DNA of 64,000 nucleotides from JAVVVD01 sp036652795 (GCA_036652795.1 JAVVVD010000001.1:186001-250000), one strand, 5' to 3'. Shown: positions 33,195-42,590, counted from the first letter of the stretch. The notes: generated by a model not told the origin, from the sequence alone. A program made the numbers and translations.

Positions 33195-34505
33195 GTGGAA
33201 CGAAAATCAATTGGAAGTTTTATTGCCGTGCTGCGAAAAGCAAATGGACTCACGCAGAAGGATTTGGCGGAGAAATTAAATGTATCGGACAAATCAGTCA
33301 GTCGATGGGAACGGGATGACGGTGCGCCGGATTTGTCACTTGTCCCTGTCATTGCCGAAATTTTTAACGTCACCTGCGACGAATTACTGCGGGGCGAACG
33401 CAAGTCCACTGCCAATCAGTCGGAGCAGCAGGGCGAAGATAAACCCACTTTCAAGGCAGAAAAACAGCGGCAACGGATTTTGTCCGCAAGCTTATCCAAA
33501 TATCGCAATCGCAGCTTGATTGGAATTGGCTTGGCAATCGTCGGCTTTCTCGCCGCAATGTTTTGCAACTTTGGCTTTAATCGTGCCTATATCGGCTTCC
33601 TTACCGCTGCCCTATTCTACTTGGGGGCAATCATCTGTCAGGCAATATTCATAAACGCTGCATTTCTCTCGGTATCGGATGATGAAATGGCGGGAGCCGA
33701 AGTGGAGCGATTTCGCCACCGCGTGGTTTCGTTGGGCGAAAAAGCGATTAGCCTATCCCTGGTTTTGCTGGCGCTGTCCCTGCCGCTGATTGTCTTTCCC
33801 ACCGACACCTACATGGGTCTGACTGCCGAAAGCTGGCTGATGAGTGCTTTGCCCTTTGGTCTGATTGGCGTTGTTCTCTGCTGCCTTGCCTGCTATTTTT
33901 TGACCGATGCACTGCAAAAAAGAGGGGTCTACACGCTGACTGAAAAAGAAAACGCCGCCTACCTCCACAATTTTAAGTTGAAGCGAAGCTGCGCACTGGT
34001 TTTATTGGCTGTGCTCTGCCTTACAATTTTTTGCAATGCTGTGGCTATCGGCGGAGGGGATATCAGCAAGGTGGCGGAAGGAACCACCTTTGATGATTTT
34101 GACGCTTTCAAGGCATATATGGAACAAGACATACCCGCCGAACACAATGGCAAAGGCGGCATTGACGGCGCACCCACACAGAGCATACCGGGCAGCGAGC
34201 ATTACTATGATGAGCAAGGGAATGAAAGTACAAAGGAGCAATCCATGACCCGCACAATTACAGATAACGCTGGTAATGTAGTTTGCCGGTACATTGATCG
34301 CAATCAGTCGGTGTTGAGCCTACGCTACGGACACTTGAATGGAGAACTTCTGCCGATTACCGTCTTCACCCAGCATGATATCATGGCGGCGCGGCAGACG
34401 ATTGCCTTTAGAAATGTAATTTTTGGTGGTATCTATATGCTGGAGATAGCTACCGCGGTTTTTATATATTTTCGAAAACGCAGGCATGAAACGTTGCGCA
34501 AGTGA
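33195..34505 (+). CDS. XRE-family HTH regulator with multi-pass membrane domain
   Basis: This 436-residue protein begins with a helix-turn-helix of the Cro/CI type: GSFIAVLRKANGLTQKDLAEKLNVSDKSVSRWERDDGAPDLSLVPVIAEIFNVTCDELL. A linker is followed by about four membrane segments (residues 105-260), an extracytoplasmic part and a last membrane segment near the C-terminus. Membrane-bound XRE proteins often sense envelope conditions. GTG 33195 is chosen because GAGGAG at 33182-33187 precedes it; the ATG at 33180 overlaps that site. It overlaps the next gene's upstream GTG, so they may be coupled. Confidence 0.85.
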   Translation: MERKSIGSFIAVLRKANGLTQKDLAEKLNVSDKSVSRWERDDGAPDLSLVPVIAEIFNVTCDELLRGERKSTANQSEQQGEDKPTFKAEKQRQRILSASLSKYRNRSLIGIGLAIVGFLAAMFCNFGFNRAYIGFLTAALFYLGAIICQAIFINAAFLSVSDDEMAGAEVERFRHRVVSLGEKAISLSLVLLALSLPLIVFPTDTYMGLTAESWLMSALPFGLIGVVLCCLACYFLTDALQKRGVYTLTEKENAAYLHNFKLKRSCALVLLAVLCLTIFCNAVAIGGGDISKVAEGTTFDDFDAFKAYMEQDIPAEHNGKGGIDGAPTQSIPGSEHYYDEQGNESTKEQSMTRTITDNAGNVVCRYIDRNQSVLSLRYGHLNGELLPITVFTQHDIMAARQTIAFRNVIFGGIYMLEIATAVFIYFRKRRHETLRK

Positions 34506-34522
34506 AAGGAATGGCCATACTT

Positions 34523-35401
34523 ATGAGAAAAATTAGTTTAATTTTTGCATTGATATTAGTTTTCGCATTCTCAATTCCTCAAGTGGCTTATGCAAATATG
34601 GCAGCCCCTCAAGAGGCGGACATTGGTTCATCAATCACATTTGAGCAAAACGACACCGTTTCGGTACTGTCGGAAATATTGGATATTACGCTTAAGGGTT
34701 CTGAGGCGAACATTGTTGCGACTTATACAGTGAGAAACACCATAAATGAGAACATTTCCACCCAAACTATGTTTCTTTCTCCAAATATTAAAGATGGTGG
34801 AGTAAAGGTTGTGATCAATGAAAAAAAGGCATCTTTTACAGTGGAAAGCTATGCATTGAATTATGATACAGAAATAAAAACTGATGATTGGCAGTATGCT
34901 GTGCTTACGGATGAAGCGATAGCAAGTCGTAATGCGGAGCAGACAGTTGACGCCATAAACTTTCGGATGGATTTTCAGCCGAATGAGGAATATGATGTTG
35001 TAGTTTCTTATAGCTATCATCTTGGCGGATACCCTGATTATGATTTCAATGCTAAAAATGGTAGAATTGAATATTATCTTGCCCCTGCTGCAATGTGGAA
35101 TGGCTTTGGCGGCATTACGATTAATTTGAATCTTGATAAGGATATGCCGGTTATATCAAAAAGTAATTTAGAGTTTAAAAAAATTAGCACTCGCACATAT
35201 CAGTATGTTTCAGATACACTTCCCGAAGAAAATTTAGAGATTGTCATTGATGAAAACTGGTGGCAAAACATTTTCAGCACTTTGAGAAGCCCTTATTTTC
35301 ATATGACACTTTTGATGTTTTCTCCCTTTATTTTAATTGCCGTTATAGTTGGTATATTTATAGTTTGGCGCCTGCATAAAAAGAAAAAGACTAATAATTA
35401 A
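34523..35401 (+). CDS. Secreted, C-terminally anchored protein of unknown family
   Basis: This protein of about 292 residues has a signal peptide (MRKISLIFALILVFAFSIPQVAYA), an extracellular beta-rich domain and a C-terminal membrane segment (LLMFSPFILIAVIVGIFIVW) with a Lys-rich tail. Two earlier in-frame starts exist (GTG 34502 overlapping the XRE stop, and ATG 34511). The start at 34523 gives a normal signal peptide. It probably works with the membrane XRE regulator upstream, for example as its sensor or target, but this is inference. Confidence 0.65.
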   Translation: MRKISLIFALILVFAFSIPQVAYANMAAPQEADIGSSITFEQNDTVSVLSEILDITLKGSEANIVATYTVRNTINENISTQTMFLSPNIKDGGVKVVINEKKASFTVESYALNYDTEIKTDDWQYAVLTDEAIASRNAEQTVDAINFRMDFQPNEEYDVVVSYSYHLGGYPDYDFNAKNGRIEYYLAPAAMWNGFGGITINLNLDKDMPVISKSNLEFKKISTRTYQYVSDTLPEENLEIVIDENWWQNIFSTLRSPYFHMTLLMFSPFILIAVIVGIFIVWRLHKKKKTNN

Positions 35402-35415
35402 AAATGGAAAATGGA

Positions 35416-35467
35416 TCTTTTTCTATGTTTAAAAATATACATATAAGCAAATAAAAATTATTTATAT
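35416..35467 (+). repeat. Decayed third copy of the terminator-promoter repeat
   Basis: TCTTTTTCTATG is identical to copies 1 and 2. The next 40 bases (AAAATAT, ATAAA, TTTATAT in step) agree at most positions with one gap. The terminator's left arm is missing. Confidence 0.65.
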
Positions 35468-35471
35468 TTTC

Positions 35472-35503
35472 AAATCACTATTTTAAATGATAGTGATTTT
35501 TTA
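35472..35503 (+). terminator. Terminator before the AbrB-ABC operon
   Basis: AAATCACTA (35472-35480) pairs with TAGTGATTT (35491-35499), followed by TTT. Confidence 0.75.
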
Positions 35504-35532
35504 TTGACATTTTACGGTTTGAATTTTATAAT
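35504..35532 (+). promoter_or_regulatory. Consensus promoter of the AbrB-ABC operon
   Basis: TTGACA (35504-35509), exactly 17 bases, TATAAT (35527-35532). It directly abuts the preceding terminator. A perfect consensus suggests strong basal expression held down by a repressor, plausibly the AbrB-like protein it drives. Confidence 0.9.
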
Positions 35533-35575
35533 AAAGTTATACAAATCATACATATCATACTTACGGAGGCGCGAT

Positions 35576-35800
35576 ATGAAAAATCCAGAAGGTAAATTTG
35601 CTTGGACGGTCAAGGTAGGTGAAAAGGGACAGTTTGTAATTCCAAAGGAAGCAAGAGATATTTTTGATATTAAACCGGGCGACACTTTAATTGTGCTTGG
35701 GGATGTAGAAAGAGGAATTGCTATTCCACCTAAAAATCTTTTTGAAGAGCTAACTAAGACAATCTTTCCAACAGACGAAAATAAAGGTGATAACTTATGA
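35576..35800 (+). CDS. AbrB/SpoVT-type DNA-binding regulator
   Basis: This 74-residue protein has a swapped-hairpin AbrB domain: WTVKVGEKGQFVIPKEARDIFDIKPGDTLIVLGD. It probably binds DNA as a dimer and controls its own operon. GGAGG lies before the ATG. Its stop overlaps the ABC ATPase start (ATGA). Confidence 0.88.
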   Translation: MKNPEGKFAWTVKVGEKGQFVIPKEARDIFDIKPGDTLIVLGDVERGIAIPPKNLFEELTKTIFPTDENKGDNL

Positions 35801-36648
35801 ATGTTTTAACCGTAAACAATCTGACAAAAAGCTATCCGTCCTTTAAGCTTGATGCTGTTTCCTTTTCTTTGGAGGAAGGCAAAATCACAGGCTTTATAGG
35901 CCGAAATGGTGCGGGTAAATCGACAACTCTCAATTGTTTGTTTAACTTTGTCCATTCGGATAGCGGAGAAATTTCTTTCTTCGGGTTGGATTTTAAAAAG
36001 AGCGAAACCGAAATTAAAGAAAAAATCGGCTTTGTTTCCAGTGGTGTGAATTACTATCCAAACAAAAAAATAAAGAAAATTTCTGCGGTCACAAAAATGT
36101 TTTATAATAAGTGGGACGATGCTGCATACCAAAAATATATGCAGATGTTTAAGCTGGACGAGAAAAAAACGCCGTCACAGCTCTCCACCGGTATGAAAGT
36201 GAAATATGCTCTTACTCTGGCATTATCCCACAATGCGGATTTGCTGATTTTAGATGAACCTACCAGTGGACTTGACCCTGTTTCTCGCGATGACCTATTG
36301 GACGTTTTTATGAGCCTGTGCGATGAGGGCAAAACAATTTTATTCTCAACGCACATCATTTCTGATCTTGATAAATGCGCTGACAATATTATCTACATCA
36401 AAAACGGGAAAATCATATCAGAAAAAGCAGTTAAGGACTTTGAAAACTTTTATAAGCTTATATCATTTGACAATCAAGATGCTGTAACAAAGTATCAACG
36501 CTATCTTTTGGGTATAAAACGCAACAAGGATGGTTATAGCGCATTGATTGAAAGCAACGATGCCGTTCACTTTGATTGCGAAGTCCATAATGCGGATTTA
36601 GAAGCGATTATGATCCATATTGAAAAGGAGGCAGAAAGCAATGATTAA
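35797..36648 (+). CDS. ABC transporter ATP-binding protein
   Basis: This 283-residue ATPase has Walker A GRNGAGKST, signature LSTGMKVKYALTLALS (a variant, STGMK), Walker B LLILDEPTSGLDP and H-loop FSTHIISDLD. The form is that of YtrB/BcrA-like exporters found with small permeases. It overlaps the permease gene by 8 bases. Confidence 0.92.
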   Translation: MNVLTVNNLTKSYPSFKLDAVSFSLEEGKITGFIGRNGAGKSTTLNCLFNFVHSDSGEISFFGLDFKKSETEIKEKIGFVSSGVNYYPNKKIKKISAVTKMFYNKWDDAAYQKYMQMFKLDEKKTPSQLSTGMKVKYALTLALSHNADLLILDEPTSGLDPVSRDDLLDVFMSLCDEGKTILFSTHIISDLDKCADNIIYIKNGKIISEKAVKDFENFYKLISFDNQDAVTKYQRYLLGIKRNKDGYSALIESNDAVHFDCEVHNADLEAIMIHIEKEAESND

Positions 36649-37291
36649 GCTGATAAAAAAGGAATTTATGCTTGCGATGCACCCGATCGTACCTATGATG
36701 GTATTGCTTTCCGCTATGGTATTGATTCCGAATTATCCCTATATTGTTATCTTTTTTTATGTTTCTATGGCGGTTTTCTTTACCTGCCTTTCGGGCAGAG
36801 AAAACAATGATGTGGTGTATTCTCTTAATTTGCCTGTTGCAAAAAAGAATATAGTGAAAGCAAGATTTGCGTTCGCTATCATACTGGAATTCGTGCAGCT
36901 GCTAATTATGATTCCATTTGCTGTGCTAAATCAAAATATAAACCCAACAGGCAATCAAGCGGGAATGGATGCAAATATCGCCCTTTTTGCTATAGCCTTT
37001 ATCGTCTATGGATTATTCAATTTTGTGTTTTTTAACAGCTACTATAAAAATGTTTCCAAGGTAGGAATAGCATTTATAAAATCAAGCGTTCTCTTATTTA
37101 TCCTTACGGGAATTGATGTTATTTCCACTCATGGCGTACCATTTGTAAGAGACGTATTGGATACCCCTGATTCAGAGTATTTGATGCAAAAAGTTATTTT
37201 CTTACTATTCGGATTGCTTGCGTATCTAATTCTAACTGCAATTACATACAAGATAAGCGTTATGAATTTTGAAAAGCAGGATTTAAATTAA
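36641..37291 (+). CDS. ABC-2 type permease
   Basis: This 216-residue protein has six hydrophobic segments. It includes CLSGRENNDVVYSLNLPVAKKNIVKARF, typical of ABC-2 family permeases paired with AbrB/GntR regulators in Firmicutes. The ATG at 36641 follows AAAGGAGG. The transported compound is unknown; such sets often respond to cell-wall stress or peptides. Confidence 0.85.
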   Translation: MIKLIKKEFMLAMHPIVPMMVLLSAMVLIPNYPYIVIFFYVSMAVFFTCLSGRENNDVVYSLNLPVAKKNIVKARFAFAIILEFVQLLIMIPFAVLNQNINPTGNQAGMDANIALFAIAFIVYGLFNFVFFNSYYKNVSKVGIAFIKSSVLLFILTGIDVISTHGVPFVRDVLDTPDSEYLMQKVIFLLFGLLAYLILTAITYKISVMNFEKQDLN

Positions 37292-37349
37292 CGACTGCTT
37301 ATTATGAACATAATCTTCCATTGCCTTTAAAAATCACTATCTGCCGGTA

Positions 37350-37562
37350 TTGCAAATGATGGGTAAGTATGTAACGGCAATGTTTAATAATATTTCAGGG
37401 GATAGGAAGCTGTTCTACTTGCCTAGATCTTTGCAGGTCAGGGCTATAGCATATAACAAAACACTGTTTGTTGAAAATGATTGGATGGTGTCAAAGAAAT
37501 TTATTAAGTCATGTGATAAAACAGGCGTTTTGATAAGCGATATTATTGCAGAAGCGATATAA
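37350..37562 (+). CDS. Isolated hypothetical ORF, possibly a gene remnant
   Basis: This 70-residue frame (from MQMMGKYV to DIIAEAI) has no clear ribosome-binding site. It reads like an internal part of a larger protein. The region 37292-37690 around it holds no other gene. It may be a leftover of a mobile element at the right edge of the accessory region. Confidence 0.3.
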   Translation: MQMMGKYVTAMFNNISGDRKLFYLPRSLQVRAIAYNKTLFVENDWMVSKKFIKSCDKTGVLISDIIAEAI

Positions 37563-37692
37563 GACACAAAATCATAGCCCCCAAAGCGGAGGTACATGCT
37601 TTACAGACAGGGTTAGATAACGCTATAAGCTCCATATATGGCAGATTGCATTAATGATTAAAATGACAGATTCACATTTTGACGCCAATGTG

Positions 37693-37740
37693 AAAAGCCC
37701 AACTATCACTTCAGTATGATCGAGGAGATGGGGGGCTTTT
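37693..37740 (+). terminator. Hairpin at the right edge of the accessory region
   Basis: AAAAGCCC (37693-37700) pairs with GGGCTTTT (37733-37740) across a long loop. It could be a weak terminator. Confidence 0.45.
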
Positions 37741-37817
37741 ATGGTATTGTACGTGCTGTAACTTTTGCATTATTTAAAAAACATAGTATAATGACGAAGC
37801 AGTATAGGAGGACGAAT

Positions 37818-38960
37818 ATGGAACTTAGCAACAGTGTAGAGGCATTGAGGGATGAGTGCATTAGAGTAAGACGTGAACTGCATAGCATACCGGAAACGGC
37901 ATATAACGAGATAAAGACGCAAGCGTATGTGATGGAGTATATGAGTAAGCTTGCCCCTGATGTGCTTGTTCCAATTGCGGGAACAGGGGTAAAAGCTGTG
38001 TATTATGCAAAGCATCCACAGAGCACTATAGCATTCCGCGCGGACATGGATGCATTGCCTGTTAAAGAAGCAACTGGCGTACAGTTCGCGTCAACGCATA
38101 TCGGATATATGCATGCCTGCGGCCATGACGGGCATATGAGCGCATTGCTTATGCTTGCTAGACTTGTGAGCTCAATGCATGGCACGTTAAAGTGCAATGT
38201 TGTGCTGCTGTTCCAACCTGGGGAGGAGGGAGGCTGCGGCGCACAAGCAATGATAGATGACGGCGCACTAAATAATCCGCATATTGAACGAATATATGGA
38301 ATGCATATATGGCCGGAACTTGAACGTGGGAAAATTGGAACTCGCAGCGGAGCATTTATGGCGCAGTCCTGCGGCTTTAATATCACAGTTTGCGGCAAGA
38401 GTGCACATGGCGCGAAGCCGGAGATGGGGATTGATGCGATAGTTGCGGCAGCGCAGATAATAACTGCTTTGCAGACTGTTGTGTCGCGATCAGTTTCTGC
38501 GGATGAGCCTGTGGTTGTGAGTATAGGGAGCATAATGGGTGGAGAGGTGCGCAATGTGATCTGTGACAAGGTAGAGCTTAAAGGTACTTTACGCGTATTC
38601 TCAGATGATCTGCACGACAATGTGTATGCGCGCATACGCGATATACTGAGGGGCGCTGAGAGCGCATTTGGCGTAAAAACAGAGTTTATTGAGGTTCAAC
38701 GCTACTACTGCGTAAATAATGATCCCGCGCTTACCAAAGAATTGGTTGGGATATTGAATAAAGACGCATACGAATATCCACGTGTGCCGCTCGGCGAGGA
38801 TTTTTCATTCTATCAACGAAGCGTGAGTGGTGTATTTTTCTTTGTGGGTTCTGGTGAGCCTAACAATAATGCGCCACTGCATAGCCCAAAGTTTGATTTT
38901 GATGAAACTGTGCTTCTCAACGGCGTGGAGGTATATCGGCGTATACTTGATGCGACATGA
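37818..38960 (+). CDS. M20-family amidohydrolase (peptidase M20D type)
   Basis: This 380-residue metallohydrolase has RRELHSIPETAYNE, AFRADMDALPVKEATG, the zinc-binding HACGHDGHMSALL and FQPGEEGGCGAQAMIDDG with the catalytic Glu pair. Members remove acyl or carbamoyl groups from amino acids. It stands first in a locus with carbamate kinase, a carbamoyltransferase and a cyclic amidohydrolase, where an M20 enzyme (YgeY-like) could open a ureide intermediate. The ATG at 37818 follows AGGAGG at 37806-37811. Confidence 0.88.
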   Translation: MELSNSVEALRDECIRVRRELHSIPETAYNEIKTQAYVMEYMSKLAPDVLVPIAGTGVKAVYYAKHPQSTIAFRADMDALPVKEATGVQFASTHIGYMHACGHDGHMSALLMLARLVSSMHGTLKCNVVLLFQPGEEGGCGAQAMIDDGALNNPHIERIYGMHIWPELERGKIGTRSGAFMAQSCGFNITVCGKSAHGAKPEMGIDAIVAAAQIITALQTVVSRSVSADEPVVVSIGSIMGGEVRNVICDKVELKGTLRVFSDDLHDNVYARIRDILRGAESAFGVKTEFIEVQRYYCVNNDPALTKELVGILNKDAYEYPRVPLGEDFSFYQRSVSGVFFFVGSGEPNNNAPLHSPKFDFDETVLLNGVEVYRRILDAT

Positions 38961-39141
38961 AACGCGTATAAATTTCTTTTATGGATAGCTGATCTGGAAA
39001 AGAAAAAGCAACTTGATAATGAAATTGAAACATGGTAAAATCGATTCGTGTCAGCAGGCTGTTTTTTATTTACAATTGATGGTTGGCTGATTGAACATTA
39101 AAACGTATAAAATAATACAGATCGCAACAAAGGAGAACGAA

Positions 39142-40080
39142 ATGAAGAAAATCGTCATCGCACTTGGAGGAAACGCATTGCAGGAGGCTGGTAAGCCAGC
39201 TACCGCTGAGGCACAGCTTGAGGTCGTGGAAACCACGGCGGAATACATTGCCGACATAATAGATAAGGGATATAACGTTGTGATTGCACACGGAAACGGT
39301 CCTCAGGTTGGACGAATTGTGCTCCAGAACGAGTATGCAAATACGATAACGCCAGCGATGCCGTTTGACGTATGCGGAGCGATGAGCCAGGGAATGATCG
39401 GCTATCATATCCAGCAGGGCCTGAGCAAAGTGCTCAGAAAACGCGGAAATAATTCGCAGGTAGTTACGGTTGTTACACAGGTTGTTGTGGATCAGAATGA
39501 TCCGAAGTTCAAGAATCCATCAAAGCCGATAGGCCCATTCTACAAAGAGGATGAAGCCAAGGCCATAGCCGCAGAAAAAGGCTATTCGATGAAGGAAGAT
39601 TCGGGCCGTGGTTGGAGACGTGTTGTTGCTTCACCGATGCCGATAGAGATAACTGAGCTGGATGCAGTGAAGTGCCTTGTTGAAAACGGCTTCATAGTCG
39701 TGACTGTTGGCGGTGGCGGAATCCCTGTTGTGAAGGCTGCAAACGGAGATCTTACGGGTACGGCTGCGGTTATAGATAAGGATCTTGCATCTGAAAAATT
39801 GGCTGAGGATATGGATGCGGATTCGTTGGTGATTTTGACGGCGGTTGAAAAGGTTTCTATCAACTTCAACAAGCCTAATCAGAAGGATCTTGATGTTATC
39901 ACTGTTGCGGAAGCAAAGCAGTATATGGCGGAGGGCCATTTCGCGCCCGGTTCCATGCTGCCAAAGATAGAGGCAGCGCTGAAGTTTGTTGAGAGCAAGA
40001 GCGGACGCAAAGCAATAATAACCTCGCTGGATAAAGCTATGTTGGCACTTGATGGCAAGGCCGGCACTACGATTCGTTAA
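39142..40080 (+). CDS. arcC: Carbamate kinase
   Basis: This 312-residue kinase makes ATP from ADP and carbamoyl phosphate. Diagnostic parts are IALGGNALQEAG, VIAHGNGPQVG, GMIGYHIQQGL, RRVVASPMPIEI, VTVGGGGIPVV, VIDKDLASEKLAEDMDADSLVILTAVEKV and FAPGSMLPKIEAALKFV. It sits next to a carbamoyltransferase without an arginine deiminase gene, so carbamoyl phosphate probably comes from ureides rather than citrulline. AAAGGAG precedes the ATG at 39142. Confidence 0.96.
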   Translation: MKKIVIALGGNALQEAGKPATAEAQLEVVETTAEYIADIIDKGYNVVIAHGNGPQVGRIVLQNEYANTITPAMPFDVCGAMSQGMIGYHIQQGLSKVLRKRGNNSQVVTVVTQVVVDQNDPKFKNPSKPIGPFYKEDEAKAIAAEKGYSMKEDSGRGWRRVVASPMPIEITELDAVKCLVENGFIVVTVGGGGIPVVKAANGDLTGTAAVIDKDLASEKLAEDMDADSLVILTAVEKVSINFNKPNQKDLDVITVAEAKQYMAEGHFAPGSMLPKIEAALKFVESKSGRKAIITSLDKAMLALDGKAGTTIR

Positions 40081-40109
40081 ATTTAAAAATATAAACGGAG
40101 GAAATAATA

Positions 40110-41045
40110 ATGAATGAACTCAATTTCAAAGGATTGGATATCCTAAACGGTTACCAGTTTTCAAATCAGCAGCTTGACCTTATCATGAACACTGCCGCCA
40201 TATACGAAAAGCGTGTTAAAGCGGGCGAAGCGATAAAGGATATGGAGGGCATGGTTGTTGCATCACTGTTCTTTGAGCCTTCCACACGCACAAGGCTGTC
40301 TTTTGAGGCCGCTATAAACAGAACTGGCGCAAAGTGCATCTCCATGGCCGATGCTAAGGCATCCAGCCAAGCTAAGGGCGAGACACTTGAAGATACCATA
40401 AGTACCATCGATGGCTATGTTGATGCTATCGTTATGCGCCACCCTGTAAAAGGCGCGGCAGTAACTGCTGCAAATATTGCAGAGCATCCGGTAATCAATG
40501 GTGGCGATGGCGCAGGCCAGCACCCAACTCAGGCGCTGTTGGACATATACACCATTCGTAAGGAAAAGGGTCATATCGGCGGCCAGACAATAACTTTCCT
40601 GGGCGACCTTAAGTATGGCCGTACCGTGCACTCGCTGGGTTATTTCATGCAGCAGCTTGGCAACAAGATGATATTTGCATCTCCAGAGCAGCTTAAAATG
40701 CCTGATGAGATCACGGCAGATCTGCGTTCACGTGGTGCAAACATCACTGAAACCTCCGATGTTAAAGCGGCTTTGGCCGAGAGCGACGTTGTATACGTAA
40801 CACGCGTACAGCGTGAGCGCTTTGAGGATCAGGCTGAGTATGAACGCTGCAAGGGCAGCTATATAGTTGATCGTAAGCTTATCGACGGCGCAAAGAAGGG
40901 CATCACAATCCTGCATCCATTGCCGCGTGTAGACGAGATCGCGACAGATGTAGATAGCTATGAAGGCGCCGCTTACTTCCGTCAGGCGCATAACGGCATG
41001 TATCTGCGCATGGCACTGCTCGGCTTGGTTACGGGCAGAATATAA
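40110..41045 (+). CDS. pyrB: Aspartate carbamoyltransferase-like protein
   Basis: This 311-residue protein carries the carbamoyl-phosphate motif FFEPSTRTRLSFE, the Gln/His loop GQHPTQALLDIYTI, the second-domain ITFLGDLKYGRTVHSL and HPLPRVDEI of aspartate carbamoyltransferase catalytic chains. No pyrI or other pyr gene is near. Its place between carbamate kinase and a cyclic amidohydrolase suggests it runs toward carbamoyl phosphate in catabolism, as YgeW- or oxamate-type transcarbamoylases are proposed to do. A biosynthetic PyrB role cannot be excluded. GGAGG precedes the ATG. Confidence 0.85.
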   Translation: MNELNFKGLDILNGYQFSNQQLDLIMNTAAIYEKRVKAGEAIKDMEGMVVASLFFEPSTRTRLSFEAAINRTGAKCISMADAKASSQAKGETLEDTISTIDGYVDAIVMRHPVKGAAVTAANIAEHPVINGGDGAGQHPTQALLDIYTIRKEKGHIGGQTITFLGDLKYGRTVHSLGYFMQQLGNKMIFASPEQLKMPDEITADLRSRGANITETSDVKAALAESDVVYVTRVQRERFEDQAEYERCKGSYIVDRKLIDGAKKGITILHPLPRVDEIATDVDSYEGAAYFRQAHNGMYLRMALLGLVTGRI

Positions 41046-41068
41046 ACATAAGTCAATAAAGTATGTTC

Positions 41069-41096
41069 AAATGTGGGGGAGCTTTCCCCCACATTT
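41069..41096 (+). terminator. Hairpin after the carbamoyltransferase gene
   Basis: AAATGTGGGGGA pairs with TTCCCCCACATTT around a 3-4 base loop. No T-run follows. It may terminate, or stabilise the upstream mRNA. Confidence 0.6.
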
Positions 41097-41138
41097 GTCA
41101 AATACAAGTTTAGCAGCCAATCAAGGAGGTAACATATC

Positions 41139-42539
41139 GTGAAATGGGATCATGTAATTAAAAATGGAACAATTGTTAATGCTGCGGATCAATATAAAGC
41201 TAACATCTACATAAAAGATGGCAATATTGCTGCGGTAACAGCGGAAGAGCTGCCTGGCGATGCGGTTGAGATTACGGATGCAAGCGGCAAATACGTAATG
41301 CCAGGCTTTATAGATACGCATTCGCATTCACGCGATGGGTTCAATGGCGCACATTATAAAGAAGATTTTTTCCACTCCTCTATGGCGGCAGCCTGCGGTG
41401 GTATTACAACTATATATGAGATGCCTAACTGCAATCCGGCTGTATATTGTGTGGATACAATGAATAAGCTGATTGAGTGCATAACCCCTAAAGCACACGT
41501 GGATTTTGGCGTATGGGGACTGTGCCTTGGCAATCTAAACAACGACCAGATAGCGGCATTGTCTGCGGCAGGCGTTATTGGCTTTAAATTCTTCTGGGGC
41601 TATGCCATAGATTCTAAGAACTATCAGCTGATATACAACTATAAAGAGGGAATGACAGATGTAATACCTCCGCTGGATCTTGGTCAGATATATGAAATAT
41701 TCGAAAATGTCGCGAAAACAGGTAAAATGGTTGCCATACATGCCGAAAATTTCGACCTTATTAAGCTGCTTACCGAGCGCGTTAAAAAAAGCGGCGACAC
41801 CAGCTATGCTGGTATGCTTAAAACACGCCCAGTGATTACCGAAACGACAATAATTGAAACTGCTATATCTTTGGCGCGTGAGCTAGGGACGCATCTTCAT
41901 ATATTGCACCTTGCTGCAGGTGATGGCGTCGATCTTATCAGAAATGCGCAGGCGGAAGGTGTTAACGTAACCGGCGAAACTTGCCCACATTATTTGGCGC
42001 TTACAGATGAGGATGGAGATAGGCTTGGCGCACTCATAAAGGGTTACCCACCTGTGCGTGGAAAGTATGATCAGGATAAGCTGTGGGATGGTCTTAATGA
42101 TGGCACGCTTGCGTTTGTATGCTCTGACCATGCGCCACATTCTCCAGAGGAGAAAATGAAGGGTTTCTGGGAAGCTCCTGCCGGAATGGCAACAATAGAA
42201 ACCATGAGTATGGTGATGCTGGATGCCGTAAACAAGGGAAAGCTAACCATAAATACACTCGTTGATGTAATGAGCGAGCAGCCTGCGCGCATGTTTGGCA
42301 CATATCCCATGAAGGGATCACTAAACGTTGGCACAGATGCGGACATTACGATAGTGGATATGGATAAGGAATATACATTCCATCAAGAGGAAATGCATTC
42401 GCGCACAAAGCTCAGCCCATATGATAATCGTAATTTCAAGGGTAAGGTTGTACAGACGATATTGCGCGGCAAGACGATCGCTAAGAACGGCGAGATCTGC
42501 GGAGAACCTTGTGGCCACTTCATAAAACCGGTAAATTAA
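41139..42539 (+). CDS. Cyclic amidohydrolase (allantoinase/dihydropyrimidinase/hydantoinase family)
   Basis: This 466-residue protein has the amidohydrolase signatures MPGFIDTHSHSRDG (first two metal His), GVIGFKFFWG with the Lys to be carboxylated, MVAIHAEN, LHILHLAAG, ETCPHYL and FVCSDHAPHSPEEK with the catalytic Asp. It opens a ring amide such as allantoin, a hydantoin or a dihydropyrimidine. Context (carbamate kinase, transcarbamoylase, molybdenum hydroxylases) favours a purine-derived ureide. The GTG start follows AAGGAGGT. Confidence 0.88.
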   Translation: MKWDHVIKNGTIVNAADQYKANIYIKDGNIAAVTAEELPGDAVEITDASGKYVMPGFIDTHSHSRDGFNGAHYKEDFFHSSMAAACGGITTIYEMPNCNPAVYCVDTMNKLIECITPKAHVDFGVWGLCLGNLNNDQIAALSAAGVIGFKFFWGYAIDSKNYQLIYNYKEGMTDVIPPLDLGQIYEIFENVAKTGKMVAIHAENFDLIKLLTERVKKSGDTSYAGMLKTRPVITETTIIETAISLARELGTHLHILHLAAGDGVDLIRNAQAEGVNVTGETCPHYLALTDEDGDRLGALIKGYPPVRGKYDQDKLWDGLNDGTLAFVCSDHAPHSPEEKMKGFWEAPAGMATIETMSMVMLDAVNKGKLTINTLVDVMSEQPARMFGTYPMKGSLNVGTDADITIVDMDKEYTFHQEEMHSRTKLSPYDNRNFKGKVVQTILRGKTIAKNGEICGEPCGHFIKPVN

Positions 42540-42542
42540 TTT

Positions 42543-42590
42543 CATTAATAACGAGGGTGCTACGAATTGCAGCACCCTCGTTTATTAATG
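42543..42590 (+). terminator. Long-stem terminator after the amidohydrolase gene
   Basis: CATTAATA plus ACGAGGGTGCT pair with AGCACCCTCGT plus TTATTAATG in an almost unbroken stem of about 19 bp. Confidence 0.85.
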
